This document shows positions 1 through 13,600 of a DNA stretch of 64,000 nt, piece after piece; positions within the stretch are counted from its first letter, which is position 1, and each line of letters starts with the position of its first letter. The notes below the pieces were generated by a model that saw only the letters and a list, made by a program, of their open reading frames with translations, was not told where the DNA came from and did not search any database. This DNA comes from Lindgomyces ingoldianus (lineage: Eukaryota > Ascomycota > Dothideomycetes > Pleosporales > Lindgomycetaceae), in contig NW_022985185.1 in assembly GCF_010093535.1 (NCBI RefSeq), forward strand, positions 615,256 to 679,255, read 5' to 3'. The position numbers and the translations under genes are program-made.

Positions 1-1690
1 ATGGCCACCCAGCCTCCTCGAGACGCGACAGTCGTCCTTCGAGACCACACCGACTACAGAGCCTGGATGATGCAGCTGCAATCGAGATGTGTAGCGCACG
101 GCATCTGGCCGCAAGTGGATCCTAAGTTGACCATCCAAATAATCTCCAAACCAAGAGCTCTAGAGATGCCGCTAATAGCTGAGTTTTCACCAGCCTCCAA
201 CGTCAAAACGCCTACGCACATAAACAAGCTATTAACAAGCAGTGTTAGAGCCTTTAAAGAAGCTATTAAATACTACAAGATTAAGGCTAACAAGTATAAG
301 AGTAACAGACATAATTATAAAAAAGAGTAATTAAGCCTTTAATAGATTATTGTCTTTATCTAGTTAACAGTTAGCCTGCATCTGCAGCGTATATGCTGTT
401 CCCTAGATTAACTACTTAGACAGTAGATTACAAACCTTAAAGCTATAGTAAGTGTTAACAACTAATTTAAATAAGAACATGTGTATAACTAATATAATGC
501 ATTTTTAAAGCTGCTAAGAAACGCAAGCATATAGGACTTATAGCTAGCAGAGTATAATTACGCTGCTATAAAAGCAGAGACATAAAATGTTCTAAAAACA
601 ACGCAGTTTAATGCTATTACAAAGGACTTTCTAACTACTATAAATAAAGTTGCCTCTTATTAGTCTATAACTTTTTAGAAAAGTAGATAGTTTACACTAA
701 ACATAAATTAAAAAAAAATAATAAAGTGCTTTTAAAAACATATAATGTTAAATTATCTAATACATATAAAAAAGTATAAAGCTGCCTTTATAATAGATAA
801 CTTATTATACTTTACTAAAAGTAGAAAGACTACTTAGGGCATAAATAAAAACACCTGTAGTGCAGAAGTTATAATATTAAGAAAATAAAGTAAACCTTAA
901 CATTAATGTTATTAAAAAGATAATAAGAAGTTATTTTTAAGCTAGAAACTTACTAAAATAAAAAGCACTAAATGTTCTACATGTAGACACATCTATGCAC
1001 TAAAGGACTGCTTTTATGTTTATCTAGATAGAGCACTAGACTAGTAGATGCTAAATAAAAGAGTTAAAAAGCTTATAGCATTAAAGCGTAAGCATAACTT
1101 AGAATTTTAAAGCCTACTTAAAGAGCAGCATAGACATAATTTAAGAATACTAACCTTAAAAAGTTTATATACACTTATGCTAGAGATATAAGAAGACTAA
1201 CTTAAAAGCTAGAAAGTATTAAGAATTAAGGCAGCTACATTACTAGCTATAGTTAATTTAAACTAGAACAAATATCTGCTAAAAGAATTATTTATTCTTA
1301 ACTTAGGCTTAACATGCTATATTATAAATAATTTTAATTAGATTTATAACTATTATTTACTAACACTAAAAAACTTTATTTAGTCTAAAAACTTTTATGT
1401 ATAGATTTAAAGCTATAGATTAATTACACTAAGCTTAAAAAGTAAGCATAGAACACACAGTTAAGCATACAGTCTTATACTACATAACGCTACACTGTGC
1501 CTAGACCTGCTGTGCAACCTAGTCTTACTTTACCTACTATAACAGAAAGGAATCTAGTAGGACACATAAGCAAAGCTAACTGCTTTAAAAGCTCTAGATA
1601 GGATAATAATTAAAAATTTTATAAAGATCTATAGCTAATAGGTGTTAGAGTACTATCTACTATAAAAGGGCTTATATTATACACATATAA
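1..1690 (+). pseudogene. Copia G gag remnant
   Basis: An ATG at base 1 opens a 109-codon frame ending at 330. Its N-terminus (residues 18-42, with YRAWMMQLQ, then IWPQVDP) matches the start of fungal Copia Gag proteins. The first ~220 bases keep CpA and CpG sites. Downstream the frame is shredded by TAG and TAA but can be followed, including a zinc-knuckle-like Cys-Ser-Thr-Cys ... Cys at 973-1011. Gag would package element RNA in cytoplasmic particles. The piece stops at the Gypsy B LTR. The 109-codon frame is a truncated relic, not a small gene. Confidence 0.75.
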
Positions 1691-2008
1691 TGTCACGGTA
1701 TCCTCCCCGGATCCCAGACATAACTGTATTAGACGCGTACTAGAGTATTATTAGTGCACGTCTAACACAAACACAACACAACACAGACATAAACTTAAGC
1801 ATAAACTACCTTAACACTAACTAAACCTAGAATAGGCTTAATTTATACCTAAAGCGCTTAAACTTTTAAGCTAAGTATTTAATTACTAATTTCTTTCTAA
1901 ACTTTTTTATTTCTTACATAACATCTTGTACTTACTATAATACTTTACATAGTAATTAAACTAGACCTCTGTAAAGCTCTATAACTTTACTTATGCATAA
2001 TTATAACA
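1691..2008 (+). repeat. LTR of Gypsy B (318 bp)
   Basis: It begins TGTCACGGTATCC and ends in ATAACA, equal to the reverse complement of the 318-bp LTRs of A, A2 and K. The outer (left) end is nearly unmutated, while the inner end reads ATGCATAATTATAACA where the clean version reads GTGCACAATCGTGACA. Confidence 0.9.
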
Positions 2009-2970
2009 TTATGTTGTGTTAAAACTTTAGCTAAGAATAGCCTTTAAATTTAATTTAATAAGCTTAGTACTTATACAACTTTAAGCTATTAAAGTAAGCT
2101 AAAAAGCCTTCTAAAAAGCGCTTACTTTATAAAAAAGCTGCTATGTTATAAGCTTTAAAGCTTTTTAAAAGGACTTTAAAGAATAGCTTTATGTTATTAA
2201 GCAGTTTATTTCTGCCTTAACTTTTGTTATAGTAGTAGGAACTAAAAACTTACTAGCCTTAAAGCTTACTTAAAAGTCTAGAGATAGCTTAACTCTTTTC
2301 TACCTAATACTGCTTATAACTTATAACTTTTTTAACTTAGTAATAAAATCTAACTAACTCCCTAATTCTTTACTGTTTAATAGAAAATAGAAAAACCTAC
2401 TTTCTTTCCTACATAAGCTCTAATACAAACTTAAAAAAAACATAGACTAATTTCTTTTTAAATGCTTTTAGTTACTATATGCTTACTTTTAACTTAACTA
2501 TAATGTAATAGCCTTAATTAACTTACTAATAAATAAAAATATTATTAACTTAAATTAATTTATAGTGTTTCTGTAAGTAACTTATAGAGACTTAAATAAA
2601 AAGTTAATAGCTTTAAGTTACCTAAACACTTTATAATAAAAAAAAAAGCTTTACTTTACACTTTACTAAGTTTTACTAACTTGCATTTAATATAGGCCTA
2701 AATAAAATAGGTCTAATTATAGCTCTATATAACTTCCTCTTAACTAAACTGTAACGCGCTATAGTAGAAGAACCCCTTCTAAACAACCTTAATGCGTATG
2801 CAAACCTAATTGCTACCTATAATAATAACATAAAGTTCCTCCTTGTACAAGCTTTAATACGCCCCTAAACTAGCGCAGTTACAAATAAGAACTCTAATGT
2901 AATAAAAATTAATTTAAATTATGCTCTAGTTAGTTCTAAAAAGTGTAAAAATTATAAAAAGAAAAGTTAA
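2009..2970 (+). pseudogene. Gypsy B gag remnant (first part)
   Basis: This is RIP-degraded coding sequence between the 5' LTR and the Gypsy C insertion. It matches the region next to the right LTR of elements A, A2 and K. No zinc knuckle is visible in this family, so it is called gag from position and from the protease and RT that follow. It continues at 10656-10950, where a run reading ACKKACSRAKLPPRTN is still open. Confidence 0.6.
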
Positions 2971-3343
2971 TGTAACAACTAGCTATCTAGGTGTTTCCTA
3001 GGCTGTTGTAGACTAGCCTAGACTGCACTAGGCAGTCCCAGACAACTCCTAAACTGTGCTGTTAACCCCGCACTTCCTAGACAATGCCTACCTTGCCTAA
3101 AAAGCTAGGCATCCTAGACAGGTAATACTTTAAACTAGACCTACAGCATACTAGATCTGTCGCTACTAGCGCTGCTGTGCCTAGCTCTCTAGAGAAGTAT
3201 ATAGCTAGTTATAGAAGCCCTCTTTAGATAGCAGAGGATTGCCTTAAAAATTAGGCAAGTACTAATTATACTTCTATGTTATAGTTACGCCCTTATTAGT
3301 TAATACACCTTTTAATTATAAAGTGTATACCTTGTTTTTTATA
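2971..3343 (+). repeat. 5' LTR of Gypsy C (373 bp)
   Basis: It starts TGTAACAACTAGC and ends in TTTTTTATA (RIP form of TTTTTTACA). Its left end is clean and its right end is mutated relative to the 3' LTR. It contains a small hairpin, GCCTAAAAAGCTAGGC. Confidence 0.92.
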
Positions 3344-3378
3344 ATATAATTCTTTACTTACTTAATAATACCTAGCAT

Positions 3379-4740
3379 GACTGTTGCTACCTAAGCCAGC
3401 GTTGTATAAGACTTACAGACTCCCTCTGTAGACAGACTACCTAACAAAGAGGGGACATCTGTGCAACCTCTCTAGAGACTGCCACCCTTAGACCTCTTTA
3501 TCTAGGCTAAGACACTCTTAGAAGATATTACAATAAGCAACATTACTTAACTAAATGCTAAGATCTAATAAGAAGAACTAAAAAAGAAAGTAAAAAAAAA
3601 AAAAAAAAAACTAGAACAACTTTAAAAAGACTAATTAAGAGAAACATTATAATCCTCTTAGAGGCCTTACAACTCTCTTTATAATAACTTAACCCCTGTA
3701 GGGCTAGGGCTAGCAGCCCCTCTATAGACAGCTACTAGCTAACCCTTATTGTTCCTACCTAGGACAGCTGCTCCTGTGGGCACCCCTTTTAAGCTACAGT
3801 TGCCTAAGCCTAACTAACCTCTAAAGTTTAAAGAAAAGTCCTGTAAGTAACTATAAGCATATATTAAAAGCTATAAGAAATATATCTAAAACCTTTTAGT
3901 CTTCTTAAATACAGCATTACAGATAGAGTTCTACTAGCGCTACCTAGGGGAGGACCCCTGTGACTATTAGAATAGGGTGGTATGTGTAATCTCTATAGTT
4001 AACTACCTAACTTAATTACACTAAGGCTTTATAAAGAAAATACTGTTAAGCTTTTTTAGATATGCCTAAAAAAAAAAAAATTTAGCTAAGTAAAAAATTA
4101 AAAACATAAATTAAAGAAATTAGACTTTTACTAAACTTTTTAACTATCTTAAAACTTAGTAAAAAGATATTAACTTTATTAAAGCTTTAAATAACTTAAA
4201 TTAAAACTTAATACACAACTTTTTCTTTGCCCTAAATAAAAAAGTGTAGTACAGGCTAGACTTCTAACTAAGGGTGTAAAGTAGTCTTCTTAAATTAAAG
4301 ACAGAGGCTAACTAGCACTAGCAGGTCCTCTAGGCAGGAGGGAACTACAGGGGTAGCAAGAGGCCCCTAAAAGGAGTAGAACACCTCTTAAAAAGCTAGG
4401 TAAGTTATAAAAAACTCTAAGGTAACTAACACTAAAAAAATAATATAAAGCCTTATAACTTTATAGCTGCTAGGCCTTAGAAGTTAGAAGCTAAAAAGGC
4501 ATAAAAGGCTAAAAACTAAAAAAAAAGGGGCTGCTATAACTATTATAAGCAGGGCTATGTGCAAAGAAACTGCCCCTTTAAAAAGGACAACCTAGCAGGA
4601 AAAGCTGCGCCTTAGGACGCCCCCCCCCTGCGTTTTATAGGCTAGGTAGAATACTTAGAGGGGTAGAAAGTAGCAGCAGCAAGTACCTAGAGAGCTAAGC
4701 TTAGTGCTATAAAAGTAACACTTATATTCTTTTTAAAAGC
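3379..4740 (+). pseudogene. Gypsy C gag remnant with CCHC zinc knuckle
   Basis: It starts at an ATG reading MTVAT and can be followed through TAG and TAA stops. A retroviral-type knuckle lies at 4532-4573: Cys-x2-Cys(now Tyr)-x4-His(now Tyr)-x4-Cys, ending in RNCPF. The second Cys and the His have become TAT, the expected result of TGT or CAT changing by RIP. A Lys-rich stretch precedes the knuckle. The role would be RNA binding and particle assembly. Confidence 0.8.
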
Positions 4741-4779
4741 TGTTAGGGGTTTAACCTTCTTTTACTACTACTAAGCTAT

Positions 4780-7700
4780 AATAAACTCTAGAGCAGAGGT
4801 AAACTTCCTAGATTAAAACCTTACTAAATAAGTAGGTGTAGTAGTTAACTTAGTAGACTTAGGCTCTTTTATATCTCTAAAAGGACAGCTATTAGAGGTT
4901 ATAGAAAGGGCTAACATCTTTTACTATATTAAAGATAGTAGAAGGTAGTCTTAAGTAGGCAAATTTACCTTCTTTATAATAAAAATCTCTAGTTATAGTA
5001 TAATATTAGGCATGCTTTAGCTAGAAGAATAGAACCTAACTTTTAACTTTATATATAAGACAGTTTATTTCTAAAGACGCTACTAACTTTATAAGAAAAT
5101 TAGTCTAGACAGCTTAAAAGCATTTATAAAGGTACTAATAAACTCTAAAAATAACATGTTTATAATAGCAATTACTTGCGCATTTTAACTAACTTTAGAG
5201 GAGCCTAGGCTGCTGTTAGTATACTTTAAGAAGTTTTAAAAAGCATTTTTAGAACATAACACTTTTCTTCTACCTAACTATAGCCTACATAAGCTTGTAA
5301 TTAACTTAGATAAAAGAAAAAAACTTTTATATAGCCTTTTTTATAGTCTTTCTACTACTAAGGTAGAAGTTTTATAAAAGTATATCTAGACAAACCTAGA
5401 ATAGGGATAGATACACTGCTTAACATTAAAGGCAGGGGCCCCTATTTTATTTATAAAAAAGAAGGATAGAACACTTTAACTTTACATAAACTACTAAAGC
5501 TTTAACACTATTATAATAAAAAACTAACACTTTCTTCTGTTAATTAAGGAATTTTTAGATTAATTAAGCTGCGCTAAAATCTACTTTAAACTAGACCTGT
5601 GTAACGCCTACTACTGCATTTAGATTAAGGAGGGGGATAAGTAGAAAACTGCTTTCTAGACCTGCTATAGCTATTTTAAATATACTATAATGCTCTTTAG
5701 ACTTATAAACACCCTAGCAGTCTTCTAGAGTTATATTAACTCTACGCTATTAAACTTTTTTAATATATATTACATTATCTACTTAGACAATATACTTATT
5801 TACTTTTAAAATAAAGTTAAGCATAAAAAGTATGTTTACTTAGTTCTGTCTAAGCTTTTCTAGCATAAGCTATACACTAAGCTCTTAAAATGCAAATTTT
5901 ATATAGATAAAGTAGAGTACCTAGGCTTTGTTATTACTCTAGAAGGGGTCTAGATAGAGGAGGACTAAGTTAAAGCTATCTAGGGGTAGCTAATCTCTAG
6001 AACTATAAGAGAGATCTAGATTTTTTTAAAGTTTACTAACTACTACTAACACTTTATAAAAAGATTTTTATAGATTACTACTTCTTTACACTAGCTTACC
6101 TAACAACTCTAAAGTTTAGCTAAAAAAGGCTATTAGTAACATAAAAAAGAGTTTATTTCCTTAGCACTAAGTCTTTAAGTAGTGTCTGCCTTTAATAAAC
6201 TAAAGAGTAGATTTACTAAAGAACTACTACTAGTACATTTTAATTTTAACTTATACTGCTAGGTTAAAACTAATGCCTTAGAATATATAATCTTAGGAAT
6301 TCTAAGCTAGCCTAGGCTAGACAGGGCAGAAAAGGACTAGTGGCACCTTATAGCCTTTTTCTTGCGCAAAATAATAGTAGTAGAATGTAACTATAATACT
6401 TATAATAGTAAGCTACTTACTATAGTAGAGAGCTTTAAACACTAGCGCTACTATCTAGAAAGAGCTGCCTACATAATAAAACTCTTAATAGACTACGCTA
6501 ACTTCTAAGAGTTTATAACTACTAAGACCCTAACTAAAAGGCAGGCTTAGTAGGCAGAGTAGGTAGCTACTTTTAACTTTTAAATTTATTATTAACTAAG
6601 TAAGACTAACCTTACTAACAGGCCTTTAAGGAGGCCTAATTATAAAAAGAGTAAAGAGGGTAATAATAAAGACAGCCTAAAATTACAGAAGTAGGCACTT
6701 TGTAATCTGCAGCGTAAACTAGAGCTAGACATGGTAAGATTACCCTAGGAGGGCCTAGGACAGCTAAGAATAGCAGCTGTTACTTAAGCAACTAAGACAA
6801 AAGCCTTAAGTACTGCTAGAATAGTAAATAAAACCTAAAGCCTAAAAAGCTCTTTAACAAAAGTAATTATAAAAAGGCTTAAAAAAGATCTGCACGCTAA
6901 AGGCGTAAAAAAGGCTTAGAAAAAAGATGTAAAGGACTAACTAGACTAGGTAAGTAGGTAGTTAAAAGGGAAGAAGAAACTTCTTACCTATAAAAAAAAA
7001 ACTTATATACTTAAAGGAGTAAAAATTTAAGCCTTTTAGGCCTACTATAACTATTCCTTAGTAGGCTATTTTAAATTTAGTAAAACCTTTTATTAGGTAC
7101 AAAGGGACTTCTATTAGCTAGGTATGCAGCAATACACTAAAGACTACCTTAGCACATGCTAGGCCTGCTAACGCGCGAAATCCCCTTAACATGCCCTATA
7201 TAGGGAACTCTAGCCCCTCCTAGTCCCCTCTAGGATCTAGGAGGATATCTCTATAGATTTTATTACAGAGCTACTACCTAGCTAGTTAAATAAAAGAAGC
7301 TATAATAGTATCTTAGTTATAGTTAATTATTTCTTTAAAATAGCCTACTATATTCTTAGTAAGGGCACTTTAAAAGTAGCAGCCTTAGCTAAGACTTTTA
7401 GGCAGGAAATTCTAAGACTTTATAGCCCCCTTTTTTTTATTATAACAGACTAGAGAGCTTTATTTATGTCTGCCTATTAAAAGATGTTTATAGCCTACTT
7501 AAAAATAAAAAGACTTTTTTTTACTACCTTTTACTTATAAACTAATAGCTAGACTAAGCGCTAAAACTAAATATTAAAGTAGTATCTCTAAATATACTAT
7601 AACTATAAGTAAAATAACTAGGTAGAGATTCTCTTTAACACAGAATATGCTTATAACAACACTGTCTACAGCTCTACAGGGATATTGCTATTTTAGGCTG

Positions 7701-8430
7701 TCTATAGGAAAGATCTGCTGTCTACAGATGTGCTAAAATAAGTAAAGAAAGCTAGTATTTCTTTATAAGCACTTTAAGACAGTAATAAACTAGCCTAGAC
7801 TAAGTAAAAGCTAGCTAAACGCTTTAAAATAGCATAAAAGTACTAGAAGTAATAGTATAATAAAACATATAAATATAAAATATACTTAGTAAAGAACTAA
7901 GTATACTTTAGCACTAAGAATATTACTACCTTCTAGCTAAAAAAAAAGCTAGATAATAAATATATAAGCCTTTAAAAAATTTTTGCTATACATAAAACTT
8001 AATTTTACTACCTAGACTTACTAGCTAGCTTCTAGATCTACTTAGTATTCTATATTAGCTTTTTTAAGCTAGCACTTTTAAGTTACCTGTTACCTTGTAA
8101 ACAACCCTTAGCTAAGGCAGTAATACCCTAAGTAGGAATAGATATATAAGACGTAGACTACATTATAGACTAAGAGCTGCATAAGGGAATATAGCTATAC
8201 AGAGTACGCTAGAAAAAGTTTAGAAAGGAAGATAACTAACTACTTCTAGTAAAAGATATATTTAAAAGGGCTATAAATAAATTCTAGAGATAAGTAGAAC
8301 TACTAGTATAAAAGAGAATAAAAAGAAGGAAGGGAAAGCTAAATTAGGCTAAGAGGGACTAGACTAAAAGAAATAAACCTAGACTAGACAACTTTATAAA
8401 AGCTTAGAACATTTAAAAAAAACTTTTAAG
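4780..8430 (+). pseudogene. Gypsy C pol remnant: protease, RT, RNase H, integrase, chromodomain
   Basis: An aspartic protease is suggested at about 4830-5080 (VDLGS in place of the usual D-S/T-G, then IILGM). RT starts with FIKKKD near 5450 and reaches YLDN at 5780-5791; the usual box is YLDD, and GAC to AAC fits RIP on the other strand. RNase H follows at about 6200-6560. Integrase at about 7080-8050 shows the zinc-domain CxxC (CQAC once one stop is read as Gln) and IDFITELLPS at the core. A chromodomain-like tail is at 8136-8290 (VDYIID, then LYRVR). Nearly all stops are TAG or TAA at Gln or Trp positions. Confidence 0.88.
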
Positions 8431-10282
8431 CACTATAAACTTTAAAAACTTAGCTTATTTTTTACTGTCCTTATTTTTAAATACTACTAGATTAGTCTAG
8501 ATTACCCCTAGACTAGCCTAGATACCTCTAAGAAGAGAGATAAATGCACTATAAAGCCTAGACTTTACTAGAGAAACTTAAAAAAAAAGTAAGCTACTAA
8601 AGAGAATATAAAAAGAGTATAAAGTGCTATAACTATTCCTAAAGAAGCTACTGCTATGTAAAAATAAACTAAACTGTCCTAAAGAAGAAGAGAATAGTAG
8701 GTAGAAACCTAGAAAAGGTAAAACCTATTCTAGAGGGCCTAGACAGGCCTAGAGACCCCTAGATCTGCTAGACTAATATAAAAAAAAAAAATGCTAAAAA
8801 GACTAAAGATAAAGGTAGATAACCTGCCTTATCTTTAAAAAATGTTTTGCTTAGAGTTAAAAGTGTTAAAATTATAAGCAAAGTTAGTTTTTTATATGCT
8901 CTACTTACTCTTATAAAATTCTTTAGCAAGGAAAAGAACCTAAGCCTAGAGAACACTAAAATTAGTAGTAAAAGGCTAAGTACCTTAGACAGGGTTAAAC
9001 TGCTCTAAAAGAGCCTAGATAGGTACAAGTTAGGGAACATATAGTGTAGATGCGCTTAGAGACTAGAGAAAGAGGTTTTAAGCTGTTGTTATTACTTATT
9101 CCTTTTTTACACTTTACTAATGCTTTTTTTTTTACTTTGCTAAGACTAATAATACTTAAGTCCCTAAACACCTTCTTGCTAATATAAAGAGGGGTTAGAG
9201 TGTTACTAGCTATCTTGCTGCAGACAAGCCTAGCAAGAATTAGTCTAAAAACCCCTAAAAAGCTCTAGAGACTTCTAGAGAAACCTAGAAAGTCTAAAAA
9301 GTAGCTAAAGATTATAAACTTATTAAGATAAATAATAACTTTATTAACTTTTTTATAAAGACCTTTAATAATGTCTAGCAGGTACTTTTAAGTGTTACTA
9401 AGGTTAATTTAAGTCTTAAGCTAAAAAAAACTACTAAGGATAGTGCTTATAATAGTTGTAATTACTAGGCAATAGTCCTTTAAGCACTATAACCTAAGAA
9501 TTAGTAAAAAGAACTAAGAAGCATTCTAAGAACCCCTAGATAGCTATAAACAGCCCTAGGATAACTTACTTAATAGCAGTCTCTGCCACCCTTATAGCAG
9601 CTATTGCACTTTAAAAGGTTATTAGTGCACTTAGGCTCTAATAAGCCTTAATAGATGTAGGTATTATAAGTCTAGATGTTGTAATCCTCCTTAATAAAGA
9701 AACAGCATAGTAGAATTACGCCTAGCTTATGCGCTATAATCCTACCTATAATTTTATTAAAGTAAGTTAAGTAGAGATTAATAGTAGCTAAGGCTTTATT
9801 TATAGCTAAGGCAATCCTGTCTAACTACTTACTAGCTAGGAAAGACATTGTTAGTAGTAAAATATGTAAGACAGGGCCTAGGGGGCCTAGGGGGGCCTAG
9901 ATTAGGATAGACAGGACTAGAGGCCTTAAAAATAGGACAGGGGATAGCCAGCTAGGGTGGCTGGCTAAGGAAGAATCTAAAGGCAGTTAGAATAGGGACT
10001 CTTTAGGACAGACAGAGCTTTATATGGGGTCCTCTGGCCTAGGGGGGCCCTAGAACACCCTAGGAACCCCTAGGAAGGCCTAGGGGCTCCTGCGGAAAAT
10101 CTCTCTAAAATACGTACTAAAAGCGCAGAGTAGAGTGTAGGTGTAATAGAGGATTTAGCTTAGTAAAAAGTATTTAACCTCTTAGATTAAATTTAGAGTA
10201 ACATAAAATTACATAACTTCTAAACCTTAAAAAAGGGCTTAGATTTAGGCGCAAAGTTGCGCCTTAGAAAGAGATAGGGCTT
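8431..10282 (+). other. Gypsy C 3' non-coding region
   Basis: There is no recognisable protein domain between the chromodomain and the 3' LTR. The stretch is rich in CCTAGG and CTAGAC words, clustered at 9880-9910 and 10030-10095. It contains a perfect 8-bp hairpin at 9945-9967 (TAGCCAGC, 7-base loop, GCTGGCTA). A 62-codon minus-strand frame at 8768-8956 is hydrophobic low-complexity sequence and is not called a gene. Non-coding 3' tails are known in several fungal chromoviruses; its use here is unknown. Confidence 0.6.
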
Positions 10283-10655
10283 TATAATAACTAGCTATCT
10301 AGGTGTTTTTTAGGCTGTTGTAGACTAGCCTAGACTGCACTAGGCAGTCCTAGACAACTTCTAAACTGTGCTGTTAACCCCACACTTCCTAGATAATGCC
10401 TACTTTGCCTAAAAAGCTAGGCATCCTAGACAGGTAATACTTTAAACTGGACCTACAGCATACTAGATCTGTCGCTACCAGCGCTGCTGTGCCTGGCTCT
10501 CTGGAGAAGTATATAGCCAGTTGTAGAAGCCCTCTTTAGATAGCAGAGGATCGCCTTAGGAATTAGGCGGGTACTAATTGTACTCCTATGTCACAGTCAC
10601 GCCCTTGTTGGTTAATACACCTCTTGATTGCGAAGTGTATACCCTGTTTTTTACA
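10283..10655 (+). repeat. 3' LTR of Gypsy C (373 bp)
   Basis: It pairs with 2971-3343 and ends in TTTTTTACA followed by the GTTAA duplication. The right two thirds (from about 10445) keep CAG, TGG and CAC words that are TAG or TAC in the 5' copy. The left end is mutated (TATAATAACTAGC). Confidence 0.92.
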
Positions 10656-13600
10656 GTTAATGCTTTAAGTGCAGTAAGCATAGTTATATTTTCTAAAACT
10701 GCTTTATTCTTTTTTCTTAAGTCTGCACAAGTAGTGCTGCTAGCACTTATTAAAGATCTTTACTATTTTAATTTTATTTTTGTAAGGGCTTTAACTTATA
10801 TTTAAGCTTTAATCTCTCTTACTACTCTTAACATAGCTGCAGCTATAGCAGTAGAAGCCTGCAAAAAGGCTTGTTCTAGGGCTAAGTTGCCCCCTAGGAC
10901 TAATTTAACACTAGATCTCTGCTAACTTATAAGCTAAGTCCCCTACTAATAACTAAAAGTACTAAGTTAATATTCTTATATATTTATAATAAAAAACTAT
11001 ATTAGCCTTAATATAAGCTCTTATTAACTTAGGAGTAAACAGCATAGGTTACATTAATAAAGAACTAGTGCGTAAACTAAATCTCTAATTAACACTACTT
11101 ACTTAAATAATTTACCTAACTAGATTTAATAGAAAACAACTTAAAAAAGGTTTTATCTTTTATACTACAACTATTATAATTACTTACTAACACTATAAGA
11201 AGCAAATTAAGCTCTATGTAATAAACATAGGACATTATAAACTAATTCTAGGACAACTATAGCTGTATTAGCATAAGGTTGCCTTTAATTACTAAGAGTA
11301 AGTTTTAAACTTTAACTCTTTTTAATGCTAAAACATATGCTTACGCTTACACCTAAATAATACCTAAGTAGCACTTAATATAGAAGGTCTCTAGACCTAC
11401 TTTTTAATAACCTAAAAAAGAACTACCTAAGTAAGGCTAATAAGCTAGGCCTTTTACTAAAATAGGCTATGTAAAATAATTTAATAACTGCCTAAACTTA
11501 AAGAAAAAAAAGCCTTTAAAAAATCTTTACTTACTTAATTTAAACATAAACTAGGACTTAAACAGCAGATAGACATCTGCTATATAGAACCTGCCCTATT
11601 TATAACTCTAGCTTAATAACTAGATTATAAAATCTACGTAGTTATAATTTCTAATATAGACTAAGCTCTAGCTCCCTAAAAACGCACTAACCTAAAGATA
11701 ATAGTCCTTTAAGACTACTATAACCTGTTATATGTCTTTTTCTAAAACAAGTCTAATAAGCTTTTAATGTAACATCTATATAATTACTAGATAACTTTTA
11801 AGCTTAGTAAATAACCTAGTTATAGGCTACTATATAAAATGTTACTAAATAAATTAAAAGTGCTTTAAAAATACTTTAATAAGAACTTAAAAAAAAGGTT
11901 TATTTAAGCTAGCTTTTTACTAGTAGTGTTACTTATACTATTTATAAAGAAACCTAGAGGTAGGCTTTAATTCTATGTTAACTACTAAAAACTAAATGCT
12001 GTTACTATTAAAAACTAATACTTAATTTCTTTTTTATAAAAAACCCTAAGCTAACTAAGTAAAGTAAAGTATTTTATAAAGTTAAATATTATTACTACTT
12101 TTAATAAGCTAAAAATAGTAAAAGGTAATAAGTAGCTAATAGTGTTTTAGACCTAATATAGACTATTTAAGTACCTAGTAATGCTCTTTAGCTTAGCTAA
12201 CACGCCTAGTACTTTTTAACATTTTATAAATAACTTACTTTAACCCTACTTAAACATGTTTTGCACTATGTATATTAATAATATTTTAATTTACAGTAAT
12301 AGCCTTTTAAAGCACAAATAGCATGTACGCCTAGTGCTAAAGGCTATAGAAGAAGCAGGTCTTTAACTTAACATAGATAAATGTAAGTTCTACTAATTAA
12401 AGGTTATATATTTAGGATATATAATCTTTATAAAAAGCATCTAAATAGACCTTATTAAAGTTTAGACTATGCTAGATTAGTAATACCTAAAGAATATAAA
12501 GGATATTTAAGCCTTTATAAGATTTACTAACTTCTACTAATAATTTATTAATAACTTTTTATAGTAAGTAAGCTTTATAATTACACTTACTAAGAAAAAA
12601 ATTTAATTTAACTTTAACTTAAATTACTAATAGTCTTTTAACTAGCTAAAGAAAGCCTTTACTAAAGCTCTAATACTCTACTACTTTAACTTTAAACTAC
12701 TAATACTTATAGAAGCTAATGCCTTAGACTACGTAGTAGTAGAAGTTCTTTTCTAGACTAAGCTAGACAGAACTATTAGGCCTATTACATACTTCTTAAA
12801 AAGAATAAGTCCTGCAGAAGGTAATTATAAGATCTATAATAAAAAATTACTTGCTATAGTATGCTACTTTAAATAATAGCAACCTAAACTAAAAAGTGCA
12901 GCGCATCTAATACAGGTCTTATTTAACTATAAGAACTTGCAGTACTTTGTAACTATAAAATAACTTAGCTACTAACAAGCCTATTAGTCTAAATACCTGT
13001 TTTATTTTAATTTTAAAATTACTTATTATCCTAGTTAAGATAGAGAGAAACTAGATGCTTTTATAAGGCAATCCTAAAACATCTCTGCTTAGAAAGAAGT
13101 GTAAAAGGCTTAATACTAAACTTTACTCTAACTTAAGCTATTTTTAAACTTTAACTTAAACAAAATAAATTAAATAATTAATTAGATTATTACTAATAAG
13201 TATCTAAATAATAAATTTATCTAAAAAACTTTAGACCTGCTCTAAAACAGCGCTAGTTAGTTAAAAAAGGTAATACTAGCTAACTATAAAAACTAAAATA
13301 GTAAGCTATATTACTATAACTAACTTATAATCTTTAATTCTAATAAACTAAGAATTAAACTACTCTAAATTATACACAACTTGCCTGTTAGAGGACACCT
13401 AGGCAGAGGAAAGACTCTTAACCTACTACAGAGAGAGTACTACTAGCCCTGCATGTTCTATACTGTACGCTAATACATATTATGTTGCTATACTTGCTGT
13501 AAAGTAAAGGCCTTTTAAAAAAGGTATAATAGCCTACTTAAACTACTTCTAATCCCTAAATAAGCTTAAAAAGACATATTAATTAATTTTATTATAAACC

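Larger units (their letters stand above)
2971..10655 (+). mobile_element. Gypsy chromovirus C, full length (7685 bp)
   Basis: It is a complete LTR element inserted in Gypsy B. It has identical-length LTRs (373 bp), a GTTAA duplication at 2966-2970 and 10656-10660, and Gag with zinc knuckle, protease, RT, RNase H, integrase and chromodomain in order on the plus strand. About 1.8 kb of non-coding DNA separates pol from the 3' LTR. A purine-rich tract (AGAAAGAGATAGGG) precedes the 3' LTR. In-frame stops throughout make it inactive. Confidence 0.93.

Noticed and set aside
8768..8956. 62-codon hydrophobic minus-strand frame
   Set aside because: Low-complexity Leu/Phe reading of AT-rich DNA in a non-coding part of Gypsy C.
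10578..10805. 75-codon plus-strand frame
   Set aside because: It starts in the C 3' LTR and runs over the GTTAA duplication into Gypsy B.
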